From contig JBANDB010000021.1 of assembly GCA_037576215.1 (NCBI GenBank), forward strand, positions 744,001 to 808,000: a stretch of 64,000 nucleotides of DNA, in the 5' to 3' direction. Positions within the stretch are counted from its first letter, which is position 1. Every line of letters starts with the position of its first letter. The translations under genes were made by a program, and so were the position numbers. Positions 1-11,843 of this stretch are shown in pieces. Under the pieces are notes generated by a model, which was not told the origin of the DNA, searched no databases, and was given only the letters and a program-made list of their open reading frames with translations. This DNA is from Armillaria gallica. Lineage: Eukaryota > Basidiomycota > Agaricomycetes > Agaricales > Physalacriaceae.

Positions 1-1264
1 ATGTCTGCTTAGATGGTAGATACGCACATTCAAGCTCCAACAGACTACAGTCGGCGAAATCTTTTGATAGACGATAAAGAAGACATCGAAGGACGGTGCA
101 GAATGTAGAAAGGCAGGAAGCAATTTTACAGCCAAGCCAAGGTCAGGTGCCAGTCTCCAGGTCGTTCCGTTTGTTGTCAATTTCGCAATGATAGTCCTGC
201 GTGGTCGGAATATGTGAGCGGTTACTTTTTAAACAACTGCGAGTACTCACCGGGTTCTCTGTTTCTTAGTATTGAACTGTATATACCAAGTCCGACAAAT
301 TACAATTATGGGACCATGACATACATGGAATAAAATGAACTTCTAGATCCTGGTATTTTTCCTCGTCGACATCATCTCCACGGCCGCGCGGGATTTACCT
401 GAGAGATGGAAGGGGAAAGGGTCAGAACATAACCAGATACAGGAGTTCACTAACTTTATGCTGCTTCAGCTCCGCAAAAAAAAAACCAATCTGACTCAAC
501 CATAGCTATTAGCTGTACAAATCACGGACAAGCCTACGACGGTGGAAGCAGTACACGTGTGACACGTGATAAATGTTGATTCCTGGACTGAGCACGTCGT
601 GGAAGATCGTTAGACTGGTTAGCGAGTCTAGGCAATCGTGGGAGAGAAAAAAGAGGCGCGTGACCACGTGCTGCCGCGAAACCCGATCTGCGCTGATGCT
701 TATACTCTGACATTTCTTCAATGCTACGCGCCGTCATTTGCTTTTTCCCCCAAACATCGAAGCAACGTGATTATACTCTTACTTATTGCTACAAAAGGGT
801 TTCGCTGACACCTTACAGCGCGGCGCAGTTCAATGGCCGTTTCTCTTTGGACGAACTTCCGTGGAAGGAGCCCATGAATTATGTACCGGTAATACGGGAT
901 TTTTGTTGCATATCTGCGTGTTTCCCATGAAGAGAAGGTTCGCTTGCAGGTCTAGGCATCCACGAGGCTCTATTGGTTGGCGCTCATCAGCAGCAAACGT
1001 ATTCTCAACCTGCCGTCAACCTTCTGTGTTGTGCAAATGTTTAGTCCTTAGTCTCTGGTGATGGTACTCGTGGTTCAAAATTTGCAAATAATTGACCTTT
1101 AAAGCACGAAAGGGAGTCAGTAATGCTCCAGTGCTAGATCTTCATAAGACTCTCGCCGAGGTGCCTCTTGATGCCGGACTTCTCGAGATCAAGGCCGGCT
1201 CGGGTCTGTATTTAAATCTAATTCCTGGGCGCCTTTCGCTTACAACTTTTAACACTCGTCTCCG
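1..1264. other. 5' flank without recognisable gene
   Basis: No open frame here resembles a known family, and the short frames at 509-1061 overlap each other on both strands with no splice logic. The last 150 bp form the upstream region of F-box gene A and hold a TATA-like TATTTAAAT near 1208-1216. Confidence 0.5.
554..670. promoter_or_regulatory. Cluster of three CACGTG E-boxes
   Basis: CACGTG occurs at 554-559, 563-568 and 665-670. The first two are only 3 bp apart. This is the core site of bHLH factors in fungi. The same core recurs in the kinase promoter (15079-15084) and upstream of F-box genes D and J. No gene start is evident next to this cluster, so its target is unknown. Confidence 0.3.
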
Positions 1265-3038
1265 ATGTTGCTCTCAGTGCCCAGCGAAATTCAGAGTAAG
1301 ATTGCCTTTGAAGTGAGCGCACAGGTCACGATGCTAAAATAAAATACTAACAAGTTCTCTGGTAGGCAGATCATCGAACACGCCAGCGTCTGCGACGTAC
1401 GTGCAAACTTCTCAGTGACGTTGCCACACCTCTCGTCTTCCGGGCAGTCTACGTAGACCCATCTTGGAGGCAACACCCCAATTCATCTCTCGTCTTTCTC
1501 CAATCGCTTATCTCTGGTCCGAAATTGGCGCAACACATCCGTCATCTTTCCCTCTTTCTGCCTAACAACTCCAGGCGCAATCCTTCCCGTTTCACTACCG
1601 AAGCTCGAATCCAGAAGAGAGAAGATAGACTGAATTCATTCGATGTGATGTTCCTTGGAGCTATTCCGTCGATGGTATCAATGAGATCGTTGTTGTAAGT
1701 TTCATAAGATTTGATGCACTCATCGATATTGATGACCAGTTTGCCCACAGTTGGACGAGTAATGTAGACTCAGGACCAAGTTACGCTGAGCTAATGTTCG
1801 AAGGGTTCGGAAGACTGCCCCTCTTGTCCAGCCTAAAGATATACAGCTTGGGTGAATGGGACATACCTTGGTATCCATTTCGTCACATTCGAGATATTAA
1901 CTATTGGGGAGATAGTGACAACGAGCTCCTTGATTTCCTCACATACACCCCGAACATAGAAAGTATAGATTTGTATGTTCGGCCCGGCAAGCGTGACGGA
2001 TCCCCGAAGAGACAGTCGATCTTATCGATTTTTAGCCGTTGGCCTTCGGGGACTTATAGCACCGTGAAGACGCTAAAGATAGACGGTGGCAAGTACAGAC
2101 GGCTATACGCACACGAAATTCCCTCTCTTGTGCCCCATTTGCGCCATCTGGAGAATCTACACACAGGTGTCACTATGTCCATACCCGATGAATTTTGGGA
2201 CAGATTTCGCAAGGAAGAAATACACTTAACGTCTCTCTCACATCGCCAGAAGGGTCTCAGGGGGACGCTGCTATCATATCTTGTGTCCTATACAGGACTT
2301 CGTGAACTGTCACTAAGCATATGTGGCCGGTCTACACCTGACGATCTCCAGATGGCATACTTTCTCGCGAACGCCGTCTCCTCACATTCTTGGACCTTGA
2401 CGATGGTTCACATTGAGCCCAGCCGCAGCGGACCATGGTGCTTGGACCATCCTATGCTGGATGCTTTGGAACTTTGCCACAGTCTGCAATCGCTGCATGT
2501 ACGTGCTGATGAAGAGAGGACTAGAGTGGAAGCCAACAATGTGATTGTGAGTCTCCCGTTTCATCTGAGAAACAATGGGTTTGTCGACTAATTCTCCTGA
2601 TAGAATAGAACATTACAGTGTATCGTAATGCTGTGGCCAAATATCCATGACTTGAAAATACACGCGGTGTCTCAATCCTTTGGGTTTGATGCGCTTCGAA
2701 TGACCGCTAGTCAAATCCATAAACACATTTTGGCCTTTTGTTTCGCGCCGCTACCACAGGAAAGACATGGATTGCTCTTTTCATCCGATTTTGCCCAATA
2801 TTCGATCAAAATCCATGATGAAAAGAATAATATTCACGCGTTCAAGGTAGAACATTTGAAGGATTGGGGAGGAAAGAAGCACGGAGGATATTACGGAGGA
2901 AATACAAGTTCTGGAAGCGATTCGATGATGCCGACGATGATTGACGTATATTATGCAGTACTTATTCTATCAGGTACTTTCTTGATAGAGTGCGACCGTC
3001 TCAGTGCAGAGTTATCGCAAGAATCTTTCAGTAAATGA
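1265..3038 (+). CDS. F-box/LRR protein A (frameshifted tail)
   Basis: Predicted SCF ubiquitin-ligase substrate receptor. Exon 1 (1265-1312) encodes the first half of an F-box (MLLSVPSEIQSKIAFE). A phase-0 intron follows, then the second half (RRTCKLLSDVATPLVF). The rest is irregular leucine-rich repeats of the RNI-like type, with further introns near 1697-1749 and 2547-2603. Start and first intron match genes B and C exactly. The last ~25 codons are out of frame relative to B: an indel near 2870-2900 moves the ancestral ending (RKYKFWKRFDD) into another frame and adds a novel tail ending at 3038. Substrate unknown. The F-box/LRR call is firm, the exact tail less so. Confidence 0.75.
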
Positions 3039-3170
3039 TGGGTGACAGATCTCAGAGAGATCGGCAATGGACTCGGCGCCCTTTAAACAGCAGTGCTCGG
3101 ATCAAACGGCAGGCTGCGGCGTTTAATCAAGGCGCCTTACAGCTGTGATCTTTATCACGAATCGTCTGCG

Positions 3171-4821
3171 ATGCTACTCTCGGTGCCCAACGAAATCCTG
3201 GTCAAAATCTCTTTTGAAGTAAGGACTCACACCATTATACTATGAAGAAACTACTAATAAGGGTTTAGGCAGATAATCGAACTCGTCGGCGGCTTCGACG
3301 TACATGCAAGCTTCTCAGCAACATCGCCACACCTCTCGTCTTCGAGTCACTATACATTGATCTACCTAGGCTGCGACTTGGTTCAGCTCCCATCTTTCTC
3401 AAATCACTTAACTCTGGTCCGAAATTGGCGCAGTACATCCGTCATCTTTCCCTCTATCTGCCCAAAGGCTTCCCGCGCGACCCTTCCCGCTTCACTAGTG
3501 AATCTAGAATCAAGAAGAATGAGGAGAGACTGGATTCTTTATACGCACTCTTCCTGGAAGCCATTCCATCGATGGTGTCATTGAGATCGCTTTCGTGAGT
3601 TTTGTAGGATTTTGATGAACCTGATTGATATTGACGATCTCTTCCCCCATAGTTGGAGTAGTAGTGCGAATTCCTGTCCGGGTTATGTTACGTCGATGTT
3701 TGAACGGTTCCGAGAACTTCCCCTGCTGTCCAGCCTAAACATATACAGCTTCGGCGACTGGGACATACCCTGGTCTCACTTTCGCCATATTCGGGATATC
3801 AAATATTGGGGACGAGGAGGCAACGAGCTCATTACCTTCCTCGGCTACAACCCACATATAGGAAGCATAGATGCTTCCGTCTGGGACTCCAGCACCATGG
3901 AAGAGCAGTCGATTTCTTTGCTTTTTAGCTCCCTGCCTTCGGGGACCTGCGGCTCAGTCAAAACATTAAAGATAAACGGCAACACGTACAACCGACTATA
4001 CCCACACGAGGTTCCCACTATTATACCTCATTTGCGTCTCTTGGAGAGTCTGGACGTAATTATTCCAATGCCCGATCAATTTTGGGACAGATTGCGCGAG
4101 GATCAGATATTCTTGGCATCCCTCTCATATTCCCAGTATAGCCTCGAGGGCTCCCTGCTATCATATCTCGTGTCCTATACAGGACTTTGTGAACTGTCTC
4201 TTACCATGTTCGCACAGTCGACACCTGACGATCTCCACAATGCATACCTTCTGCTGAATGTCGTTGCCATAAATTCCTGGTGTTTGACAAAGGTTCACAT
4301 CGAGCCTAACCATAGTGGAGCGTGGTGCTTGAATCATCCTCTGCTGGATGCCTTGTCGTTCTGCCACTGTCTGGAATCACTATGTGTATGTGTCGACAAA
4401 ACGGGAACCAGAGTCGACGCCAACCGTAATGTCGTTGTGAGTCCATTCTCGTCCCAGAAATAATCGGTCCAATCTCTAATTCCCTTTATAGGATAGAGTA
4501 TTAGAATGTCTCGTGGCATCGTGGCCGAACCTCCGGTATCTGGAAATAAATGCAGTGTCCCGTTCCTACGGATTCGATGCACTAAGGGCGACCGCCAGTC
4601 AGGTCCATAGGCGCATTCTAGCATTTAGATTTGCCCACCTACCATCGGAAAGACCTACGCTGCACGTTTCATCCGTTTTTGCCACGTATTCGGTGAAAAT
4701 CCGTGATCGAAAGAGGAATGTTTACGCGTTCAAAGTATGTTATTTGAAATATTATGGGAGGAAGGAATCACGGAGAAAATACAAGTTCTGGAAACGATTC
4801 AATGATACCAGTGACGATTGA
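3171..4821 (+). CDS. F-box/LRR protein B
   Basis: Tandem paralog of A starting 133 bp after its stop. Exon 1 is 3171-3218 (MLLSVPNEILVKISFE). After the intron comes the second F-box half (RRTCKLLSNIATPLVFESLY), then LRRs with the landmark stretches FERFRELPLLSSL, IPWSHFRHIRDIKYWG and LLDALSFCHCLESLCV. Introns lie near 3219-3269, 3596-3652 and 4437-4491. The tail KYKFWKRFNDTSDD is intact, so B best represents the ancestral reading frame of the A/B/C subgroup. Expected role: SCF substrate receptor. Nothing in the sequence identifies the substrate. Confidence 0.8.
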
Positions 4822-5446
4822 AGTGGTACTATCTAATGATTATTTACTGTGTTTTCATTCTTGTGGTCCGAATACTTAGACTTCAAATAAGGAAAGTCAA
4901 TCTCGCGCTCATCTACCCGAATGAGTTCTAGGGGATTCAAAGCTCGCACGCTTGCCGATGACTTGATGCACATACAACGACAATCAACATAACTGGGAGA
5001 GTCTATCAGTGTTTTCTCCTGTGCGCAGGGAATCCGAAAATAATATTCCTCTTCCGGGAGTCTGGACTGTTACTAACGAATCAAATCACAGGCTCGTCGG
5101 GCCCGCTCCCGGGCCGGTTGTACATACTTTAGGGCAGGATCTGTGGTCCGTGAGCACGGACACACCCGAACTGCGATTTGAGTTCGTCGCCTGCCATTGC
5201 TTTTGTATACTGTCTCTTCTAGACCGGTCGTGAAACGGTTCTACTGAGCACTTATTGCTGAGCAGGGAGGACTAACGTTACGGCTGTTGTCTAATGGTAG
5301 CAACGAGCATCTGGATTCTGCAAGGACTCTGAACGCGAAGGCATCTTTCGGGTAAGCTAACAATTTGTAAGTAAGGAAACAATAAATCAATTGTCCAAGT
5401 TGTCTCATACTTACTGGATGTTGTTAGGGAAAGCACAAAAAGCAAC
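4822..5446. other. Intergenic, no gene seen
   Basis: The stretch between F-box B and the MITE holds only short frames without family resemblance (for example 5009-5233 and 5278-5478). I see no splice-supported coding potential. Confidence 0.5.
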
Positions 5447-5820
5447 CACTGCTGGGGTCGGTATATTTTTATGTTCAAAAAGTCATCCTAAAAAAGTTGT
5501 GACTTTCAGTGCGATTTTTTGACAGGAAAATGGATATCTTAAAAACAAGACGAAAGAGAACTCTTTTTCATCGTCTTTTAGACTAGGGATGACAACACGG
5601 AATACAGATCGAAAAAGCGGTTTCTATTGTTCCGAACAATAGCAACCACTTTTTCTTTGTTAAAAACTTACTATTTTTGGTGTGTAAAAACAGTACAAAA
5701 TACAAGGCCTTTTCATTATGTTCTCCAGATACTGTTTTACGGTTGCAAGAAGACGATCAAAAGCCACGACATTTTTAGGCTATGTTTTTAGTTCTAAAAA
5801 AGCAACCGACCCCAGCAGTG
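5447..5820. mobile_element. CACTA-type MITE with 16-bp TIRs and AAC target duplication
   Basis: The element begins CACTGCTGGGGTCGGT at 5447 and ends with its exact reverse complement at 5805-5820, giving 16-bp perfect terminal inverted repeats around a 374-bp AT-rich element. The trinucleotide AAC flanks both ends (5444-5446 and 5821-5823). CACTG termini with a 3-bp target duplication are the hallmark of the CACTA (CMC/EnSpm) superfamily. No transposase frame is present, so it is a non-autonomous MITE. It lies 120 bp upstream of F-box gene C and so forms part of its 5' region. Confidence 0.8.
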
Positions 5821-5939
5821 AACACAAAAGCTTTCATGAGGCCGGCGGCTGGCATCGTAGTGATGGCCGGCAACTCGCTGGTACTTATACATCCATCAGC
5901 TCGGTTGATTGCTGCACATAAATCTGTCCCTTTATTACG

Positions 5940-7574
5940 ATGCTTCTCGCATTACCCAACGAACTACTGCAAATGATTGCATCCGAAGTAAGTCAGTCCA
6001 GCTATCTCCTCATATTGCGTTGTGCCACACTAATGAGCACTTACCAGACAGATAAGCGATCCCGCAAGCGGCTTCGACGGACAGGCAAAATATTAAGCGA
6101 CGTTTGTGTCCCTATTGTTTTTGAATCCCTTCATATGTCCATGTCGTGGGATGGTCGCTGGAAGAACTTATCCCTCCCGTTTCTTACGTCACTTTCTTCT
6201 GGTCCAAAATTGGCGCGGTACATTAAACGTCTTTCTGTGTATCTATCGGAGAGCAAAGAGCTCGACGATGTAACTTCTGCTTCGATCAGCGACCCCAAGG
6301 TCAGGAAGCGAGGAAAAGACGTCAAACTCTTCAATCGTCTTTTTTTTGATGCTATTCCATTAATGGTGTCGCTACAGTCACTCTCGTTAGTCCCAAGTAT
6401 CTTTATTGTAGATTTTAAAACAACTAACTCCTCGGCCCACAGCTTGAGCTCGACTGATGGGTCAGCCCCTGCCGATGCCGGGCTGATGTTTGAACGATTC
6501 AGCGACCTCCCCCACCTTTCCAAGCTGAAGATATGTAGCTACGGCTCCTGGAGTATACCCTGTGCACAATTTCGCCGCATCCAGGATCTCGATTATGAAG
6601 GGCCAGGAAGCGAGGATTTCCTCACTTTTCTTCGGAATAATCCCAACCTCAAGAGTATCCAAGTAGACGTGTGGCCTCCATGGATCCCTGAACTGGAGGA
6701 AGGATCGTCTATTTTCTCTATCTTCCGTTCATTCCCGCCTGGAACCTACAGCAATGTGAAAAATCTCACAGTCAGAGGACGTCTAGACGACATCTTGCAG
6801 ACGTACAAGGTTCCTTTAATTATTCCTCATCTCCGCCACTTGCAGTCCTTCCACACTTACTTCCCTGTCCCCGACTTATTATGGGACGGACTGCGCGAGG
6901 AGGGGATACATCTGACTGCCCTGGGATATTGTTGCCGCCCCGTCAAGCTTGCCCTATTGTCATATCTAAGATCCTATACTGGGCTGCGGGAACTAGAACT
7001 CCAGATCGAGCGTCTGTCAGAGCAAGACAATGTTCATCTGGAATACCTTTTGTCAGACGTTATCACCCCAAATGTTGCGTACCTGACGAAGGTTCACATT
7101 AAACCCATTACAAGTGGGACTTGGTGTTTGGACCATCAAATGCTGGATGTATTGGCGTTGTGCCGCAGTCTGAAGTCGATATGTCTATGCGCGGATAAGT
7201 CAAGAGCGGGAGTGCAACCACCAAATAATGTGATTGTGAGTCGACTTTTACTGTCAGTTACGATAGTGACACTAACGGCTAACGACGTATCATAGGATAG
7301 AATGATGGCCCCACTGATGGATTACTGGCCGCATCTCTCAAATTTGAGAATAACGGCAGTGTCTCGATCAGTGGGATTTCCTGCGGTGAGATCAACGTTA
7401 AACCAGATCAACAGCCGCGTTCTGGCAGCACGATTCGCTCGTCCTCCGATAGATATGCTCAACACGAGTATCGAGACAGATTTTGCGATGTATTCAATGA
7501 AAATCCAGAGCCGAAGGAAAAAGATTTACACATTCTCCTGTACTACGGGAAAAAGGAATGCCGGAGGGGATTGA
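5940..7574 (+). CDS. F-box/LRR protein C
   Basis: Third member of the left tandem array. Exon 1 (5940-5987) encodes MLLALPNELLQMIASE. After an intron ending in CAG near 6047 the F-box continues (RLRRTGKILSDVCVPIVFESL). LRR sequence follows, with landmarks FERFSDLPHLSKLKI and LDVLALCRSLKSICL. The last intron (about 7238-7295) is shared with A and B. Relative to B, the C-terminus has lost a base near 7530. The current frame stops at 7574, while the ancestral tail (RFWRRSDPSDEE) continues in another frame to about 7611. Its upstream region is largely a MITE insertion. Expected SCF adaptor, target unknown. Confidence 0.75.
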
Positions 7575-8079
7575 GGTTCTGGAGGCGGTCCGATCCTAGT
7601 GACGAAGAGTAGGAAGATTATATAGTAGTCGTATCATACCCTACACTAGTGAACGGCGACAATATTTGCATAGACTAATAGATGACTTTCAGAACTTTTT
7701 GTATTTTGTCCCAGCACTTTATATTAGTTTTATCAGCAAAAGATAGCGGGCCGAGGTTCTTGAACTGAATTTCCTGGAGAGATGTATGTTTAAGGTGGAA
7801 CAAACAAGAGCCTTGGGAAGGAGAATTGACCACATCACCTATTCCTCTGCCACCATGATCCTCAGTCATGACTTACTCCTCAACTAAGGCGTTTTCCAAT
7901 GATAGACGTACATCTATTGTACTGCTCTCGACTCCGATTGCTCACGCCGGCACGAGCGCTTTCTGAAGACTACGCAACCACAATGCAACCAAGGTATTGT
8001 TTATAGACAATATATCATATTGCATAGCGACGTATCAGAAATATAGCCAGGTATCACTGCTCGTCATCTTAACGAATGT
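7575..8079. repeat. Flank containing a relic of the kinase/F-box intergenic sequence
   Basis: Bases about 7915-8065 resemble 19655-19800, the short 3'-to-3' interval between the intact kinase gene and F-box E. Shared strings include TTGCTCACGCC, TATAGACA and ATTGCATAGCGA. This shows that the block kinase 3' end plus F-box (-) was copied here as well. Nothing else is recognisable in this stretch. Confidence 0.5.
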
Positions 8080-8935
8080 TTAAAATAGTAAGATCGGTCT
8101 CTTCGCATTGCTTGCATAATGCGCTTTGCCGCATCCGAGAGATGCGAAGAAATAAAACTATAAGTCTAAGATTTAGGATCCTGTTGAAGCTGGAGATCAA
8201 GTACAAGATCCGTCTGGATCTGCAGCTTCAGCGACTTCTTACAGGTTGCGCTGAAAAGCGGTGACACAATGCACAACGGAGACGTAAACGTCCCCCATGG
8301 GAGGTTTGTCGGCGGGAATGAGTGAACGGATCGTGGCATGGATAGGTACGACCGCCCAAATGTGCAGCTCTTCCAAATGATTCCAATGATGCGGATTCTT
8401 CAGTAGCTTTTGTCTATGAAAATACCCTTTGTCAGACCTATGAAAGGGTCGCAGCAGATCGAAGTACTTGCAATCACATTGTCGGAATGCTTTACTCGTG
8501 CACTATCCCCGTCGACGTATATACCAATCGGCACAAGATGGGTACACAGTAACAAAGCTTCGAGCATGGGATTATCGAACACCAGCATCCTGTATATTCG
8601 GGTTTCACCACGAGAACTGTTAAACTCTATGCATTCATTAGGATAATGTTACGAGGAAAGAAGTGTGCGCGGCGTTCGTCCTGTTCGTCGTAGGTGGTTG
8701 TTTTCCCCAATCGCAGAAATACCTTCTTCAATCGATGACATGATCTGAGATAATTGAGGAAAGAGTGGTGCAGTTCGAAGCAACTTGATGAAACACAACG
8801 GAGAAACACCATTGCATCAAGCAAGGCGTTAAAGAGTTCGTCGAGAATATGAAATCCCACTGGTATGTGGAAATCTGTTAGGTTACGCAGATGTGGGATC
8901 TTCGGCGACTCAGGTGAACACTGAACAGTCCCTTT
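8080..8935 (-). pseudogene. F-box/LRR pseudogene (C-terminal half)
   Basis: The minus strand carries LRR fragments of the D/E/H/I/J subgroup: LDELFNALLDAMVFLRCV, HSFLNYLRSCHRLKKVFLRL and DNPMLEALLLCTHLVPIGI. The final exon is scrambled and contains in-frame stops, including one inside the otherwise typical LVLDLQLQQDPKS segment. The F-box and the first half are missing: homology ends abruptly near 8935, where kinase debris begins. It is a decayed relative of F-box E and has the same neighbour on its 3' side. Confidence 0.75.
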
Positions 8936-9019
8936 ACCCCATCAAGCGGGGTAGAAACTGGCATGCTGCCTTATCGTTTAATTGATATGATCATGTCGTT
9001 ATATCGGTAGTCAGCAATA

Positions 9020-9340
9020 ATGGATATTCTCTGCGTCCAGTGTAATGGTGATGGAGGTACCGCCTACACTAGGTCCTATAGCAGATCATTGAGGCGAATC
9101 AAAGACAGTCATGATTGCGACGGGCGTTCTACATCAGTCGTGTGCCTGATATAGTCCGCCCGCGCCTGTGAAGGCATCGCCCTCGTTGGTTGGAGCATCC
9201 ACCGCACTCGTTGACATCGGCTGTAAGACTCGTCCCACTTCATCCAGCGCTTCGTCAATAATTCCGGTCCCTATTCAGTATTCCAGCACCTCGCTGCGAT
9301 GGGCTCTCCCTTCTGTTGTCCTATGCCGTCGCTGGTATCA
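9020..9340 (-). pseudogene. Antisense fragment of the Fab1-like kinase gene
   Basis: Read on the minus strand, the segment shows the first-exon signature (EVLEY then GTGIIDEALDEVGR in broken frame) and, after an internal deletion, the start of exon 3 (GPSVGGTSITIT). It lies head-to-head with the sense fragment beginning at about 9390. Confidence 0.6.
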
Positions 9341-9389
9341 TCAGCTTGCAGAGATATCAGAGTGCAGACCTTAGTACCGGGGGTTTTTT

Positions 9390-11230
9390 TTTTGCAGCGA
9401 ACAGCGAAGGACGATAAGTTGTTATTTATTTATTTAAAACAATATTTCGGGCAGGAGGCGCGTGCTGTGACGTCACATCCCTTTCATGCCCCCTTCATTT
9501 CAACCACGACGGCCGACAACCGCAACGACGACGGCGGTGGATCCATACCCGGATGAGCTCCCACCAGAAGCCCTTACCTTCGCTGCCATCGACCACTCCA
9601 ACACTCTCTTCACTAACTATCGACAAGGACTCAGCAGCCATGTCGGCCATCTCACAAAGGACGATATAGGAGACCTATAGGCTATGGACAGACGACAGAG
9701 TCTATCGTGACCAGGTGCTAGCCTACATTGGAATAGGGCCCAGAATTTTCGATGAGGCACTGGACGATATAGGGCGAATCTAGCTACCAGCGTTGGCCAC
9801 CACTACGAGCTCACTGGATGCTTTAACCAACTTGGGGGCCGTCAGCGACGTCATCTCCATGACGAGAAATCCAAGGAATAACATGGTGAACCTGCAGTGC
9901 CGATCTCCTCGAAGCCGACTGTTCTATTACTTCGCATCGAGCGCCGACACCCTGAACCAGTCGAAGACTGCGGATTCTATATCGTTCGCGCCGCTACTAA
10001 GCATCGTGCTCAGAACAAAGCGGCGGTGGAATTCAAAGCTGGAGTATAGGTACTGGTGGGAAAACAAGGTTTGCCGCTTTCATTGCCTTTTTTACTCTGT
10101 CCTCACTGTACGATTCTAGGTCGGACGGGCAGTTCTCCAACAGCCCCGGAATCAGACCAGGTCAGATTTTCAGCCGGAGACAAAGGTTTGTTGTAATCAT
10201 GGACGTCCTTCATTTATCTTAATCGTCTTCTATAGGATCTCATGTTGGCCGAACCTTCGCTGTCATTACATCGAATCCAGAGTCAGAGAGCGTGTGATAT
10301 AGTAGAACAGTACACTGTATGATTCACCTACATCTGCCGGTTCCGTTGGAGCGTGATTATCTAGGATATCACTCTATTTCCCTTTATCAGCACCAATGCT
10401 TTCGCCTATTATCCCTCCGCGTATGACTTCATCACCTGTGGAGATGGACTCGGGTTCATCGAGGCGCAATGCCTTCAACCCCAACAGTGTACGCTCATGG
10501 TTCGGGAGTCTTGGCTCTGGTATTCACAGCAGAATCCATGGGCCACTGGGCACCCGGAAACCATGGGGCGGAACGTCGGGGTTACCACCCATGAAAAATT
10601 CAGAGGATGAACCACTGCCAAGGCTAAACGCCTGCTCTCTGTTCGACACTCCCATTCGCTCTCTGTCGCCGAAGAACAGTCAAACGGGCATATTTGGCAT
10701 CGCAACCGCAAGCCACCGACACAACAATCCACTACGCATCATTCCTTCTACTCAACGACTCCAAATCTGATGTTTCCACCGTCTTGGCGACCGTCAGGCG
10801 TCGAGGTTTGGGTGCGGGTGCAGGGACCGGCATATCTTGAGGATCGTACGCGTATATCGCCCTCCGTCATCGGCGATATGCTCCTGTCCTGCCTCGACCA
10901 AGATACGATGCAACTTCCAGGGTCAAGGGAAGGAAGTACACTTCTGGCGGCAAGAGCTAAACGGTGTATATGAAGTGTGTGTGCCGCGTAGACTGGTTCT
11001 CGAAGGCAGTGCACTGCTTCTCATGGCGGATTTTCGTTTTCATCAAAGGAGAAGGATGAAGGCGTGGATAACCTGGAGATAGTTGAACTACGATGAGAGA
11101 TCCTTGCTTGGTGGGAGGATATGGGCAAGTAATTAGATTTACTGGGAGCCAATCCCAGAGTACCATCTGAGTTGGTTCATTACCAAACCCGAGGAGCCGT
11201 AGCATTTGATGGTTACCAGCGGCAACGTTC
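9390..11230 (+). pseudogene. Fab1-like kinase pseudogene 1 (5' part, internally deleted)
   Basis: Sense copy of the gene at 15173-19552, including its promoter. Matching blocks are the N-terminal KPLPSLP-like region near 9560, the exon-1 end (EDCGFYIVRAATKH in broken frame) near 9970, exon 3 serine-rich sequence at 10396-10760 (RMTSSPVEMDSGSSRRNAF), then a direct junction from VQGPAYLEDRT to the exon-4 cysteine segment (CPASTKIRCNFQGQGKEV). About 500 bp between these blocks is deleted. Homology ends near 11230, before the kinase domain. Stops and frameshifts are frequent, but intron positions are still recognisable. Confidence 0.8.
9468..9475. promoter_or_regulatory. CRE/ATF palindrome TGACGTCA (relic promoter)
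   Basis: Perfect TGACGTCA at the position matching 15088-15095 upstream of the intact kinase gene, in the same context (TTTA repeats, then GCGTGCTG, then the CRE). Confidence 0.5.
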
Positions 11231-11499
11231 GCTAAAGATATTCCTCATCTCTTATCGTTACTTCAAATTCACTTCATTATCGAACCTGATACGATTGCAT
11301 CAACTAAATGATATCAGCCGCTTGAGGAGTCAAAAGGGAATGGTCGCTGGAAATACGAACTATCGTTAAATTGACACATCCATCTTAATTGCATGGTTCG
11401 TGATCTTTACATCTTCTCGTCTTTCTTTATTTGCTAGTTCAGGCTCGAATCCGATATTTGGTTCTAACTGCGATATATCATTACAGGGTTAGAATAAGG

Positions 11500-11843
11500 C
11501 TACTGAGAACGGTTTCTGTCCGAGCACTATATTGTGTGACGCATCGAGGATCTCGATCACAACATGATCACGGCGCATCCCCCGCGCGCGCGGCAGCCAA
11601 TTGCAGTACGAATCCCACTCTCACCGCATTTTACTACCGTGCAGGACGTTTTGCCGGTAATTCTGTGAAATTGACATCCTGTTGTCTCGAGTGTGCATCT
11701 AAATCTGTTTCTTTGATGCCGCTAGTAATAGTAAGTAAAGAATTATTGCCCTCTTTCGTATCGATCAATGCGCGTCTATATATGACACCACGTGTACGAC
11801 TTGAACCACGGCGCTTGATCCGGTTGGTTGATCTCCTACTACG
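11500..11843 (+). repeat. Upstream block of F-box D, shared with F-box J
   Basis: About 340 bp before the D start codon match the reverse complement of about 53823-54050 before J. Shared landmarks are TTGTGTGACGCATCGAGGAT versus TTGTGTGATGCATCGAGGAT, then TTTCTTTGATGCCGCTAGTA, then a TATATGACACCACGTGTAC-like stretch with a CACGTG core (11789-11794). This is one of the strongest marks of the inverted segmental duplication. Confidence 0.75.

Noticed and set aside
721..1061. Overlapping plus-strand open frames upstream of F-box A
   Set aside because: No motif, no splice logic, and two frames overlap each other.
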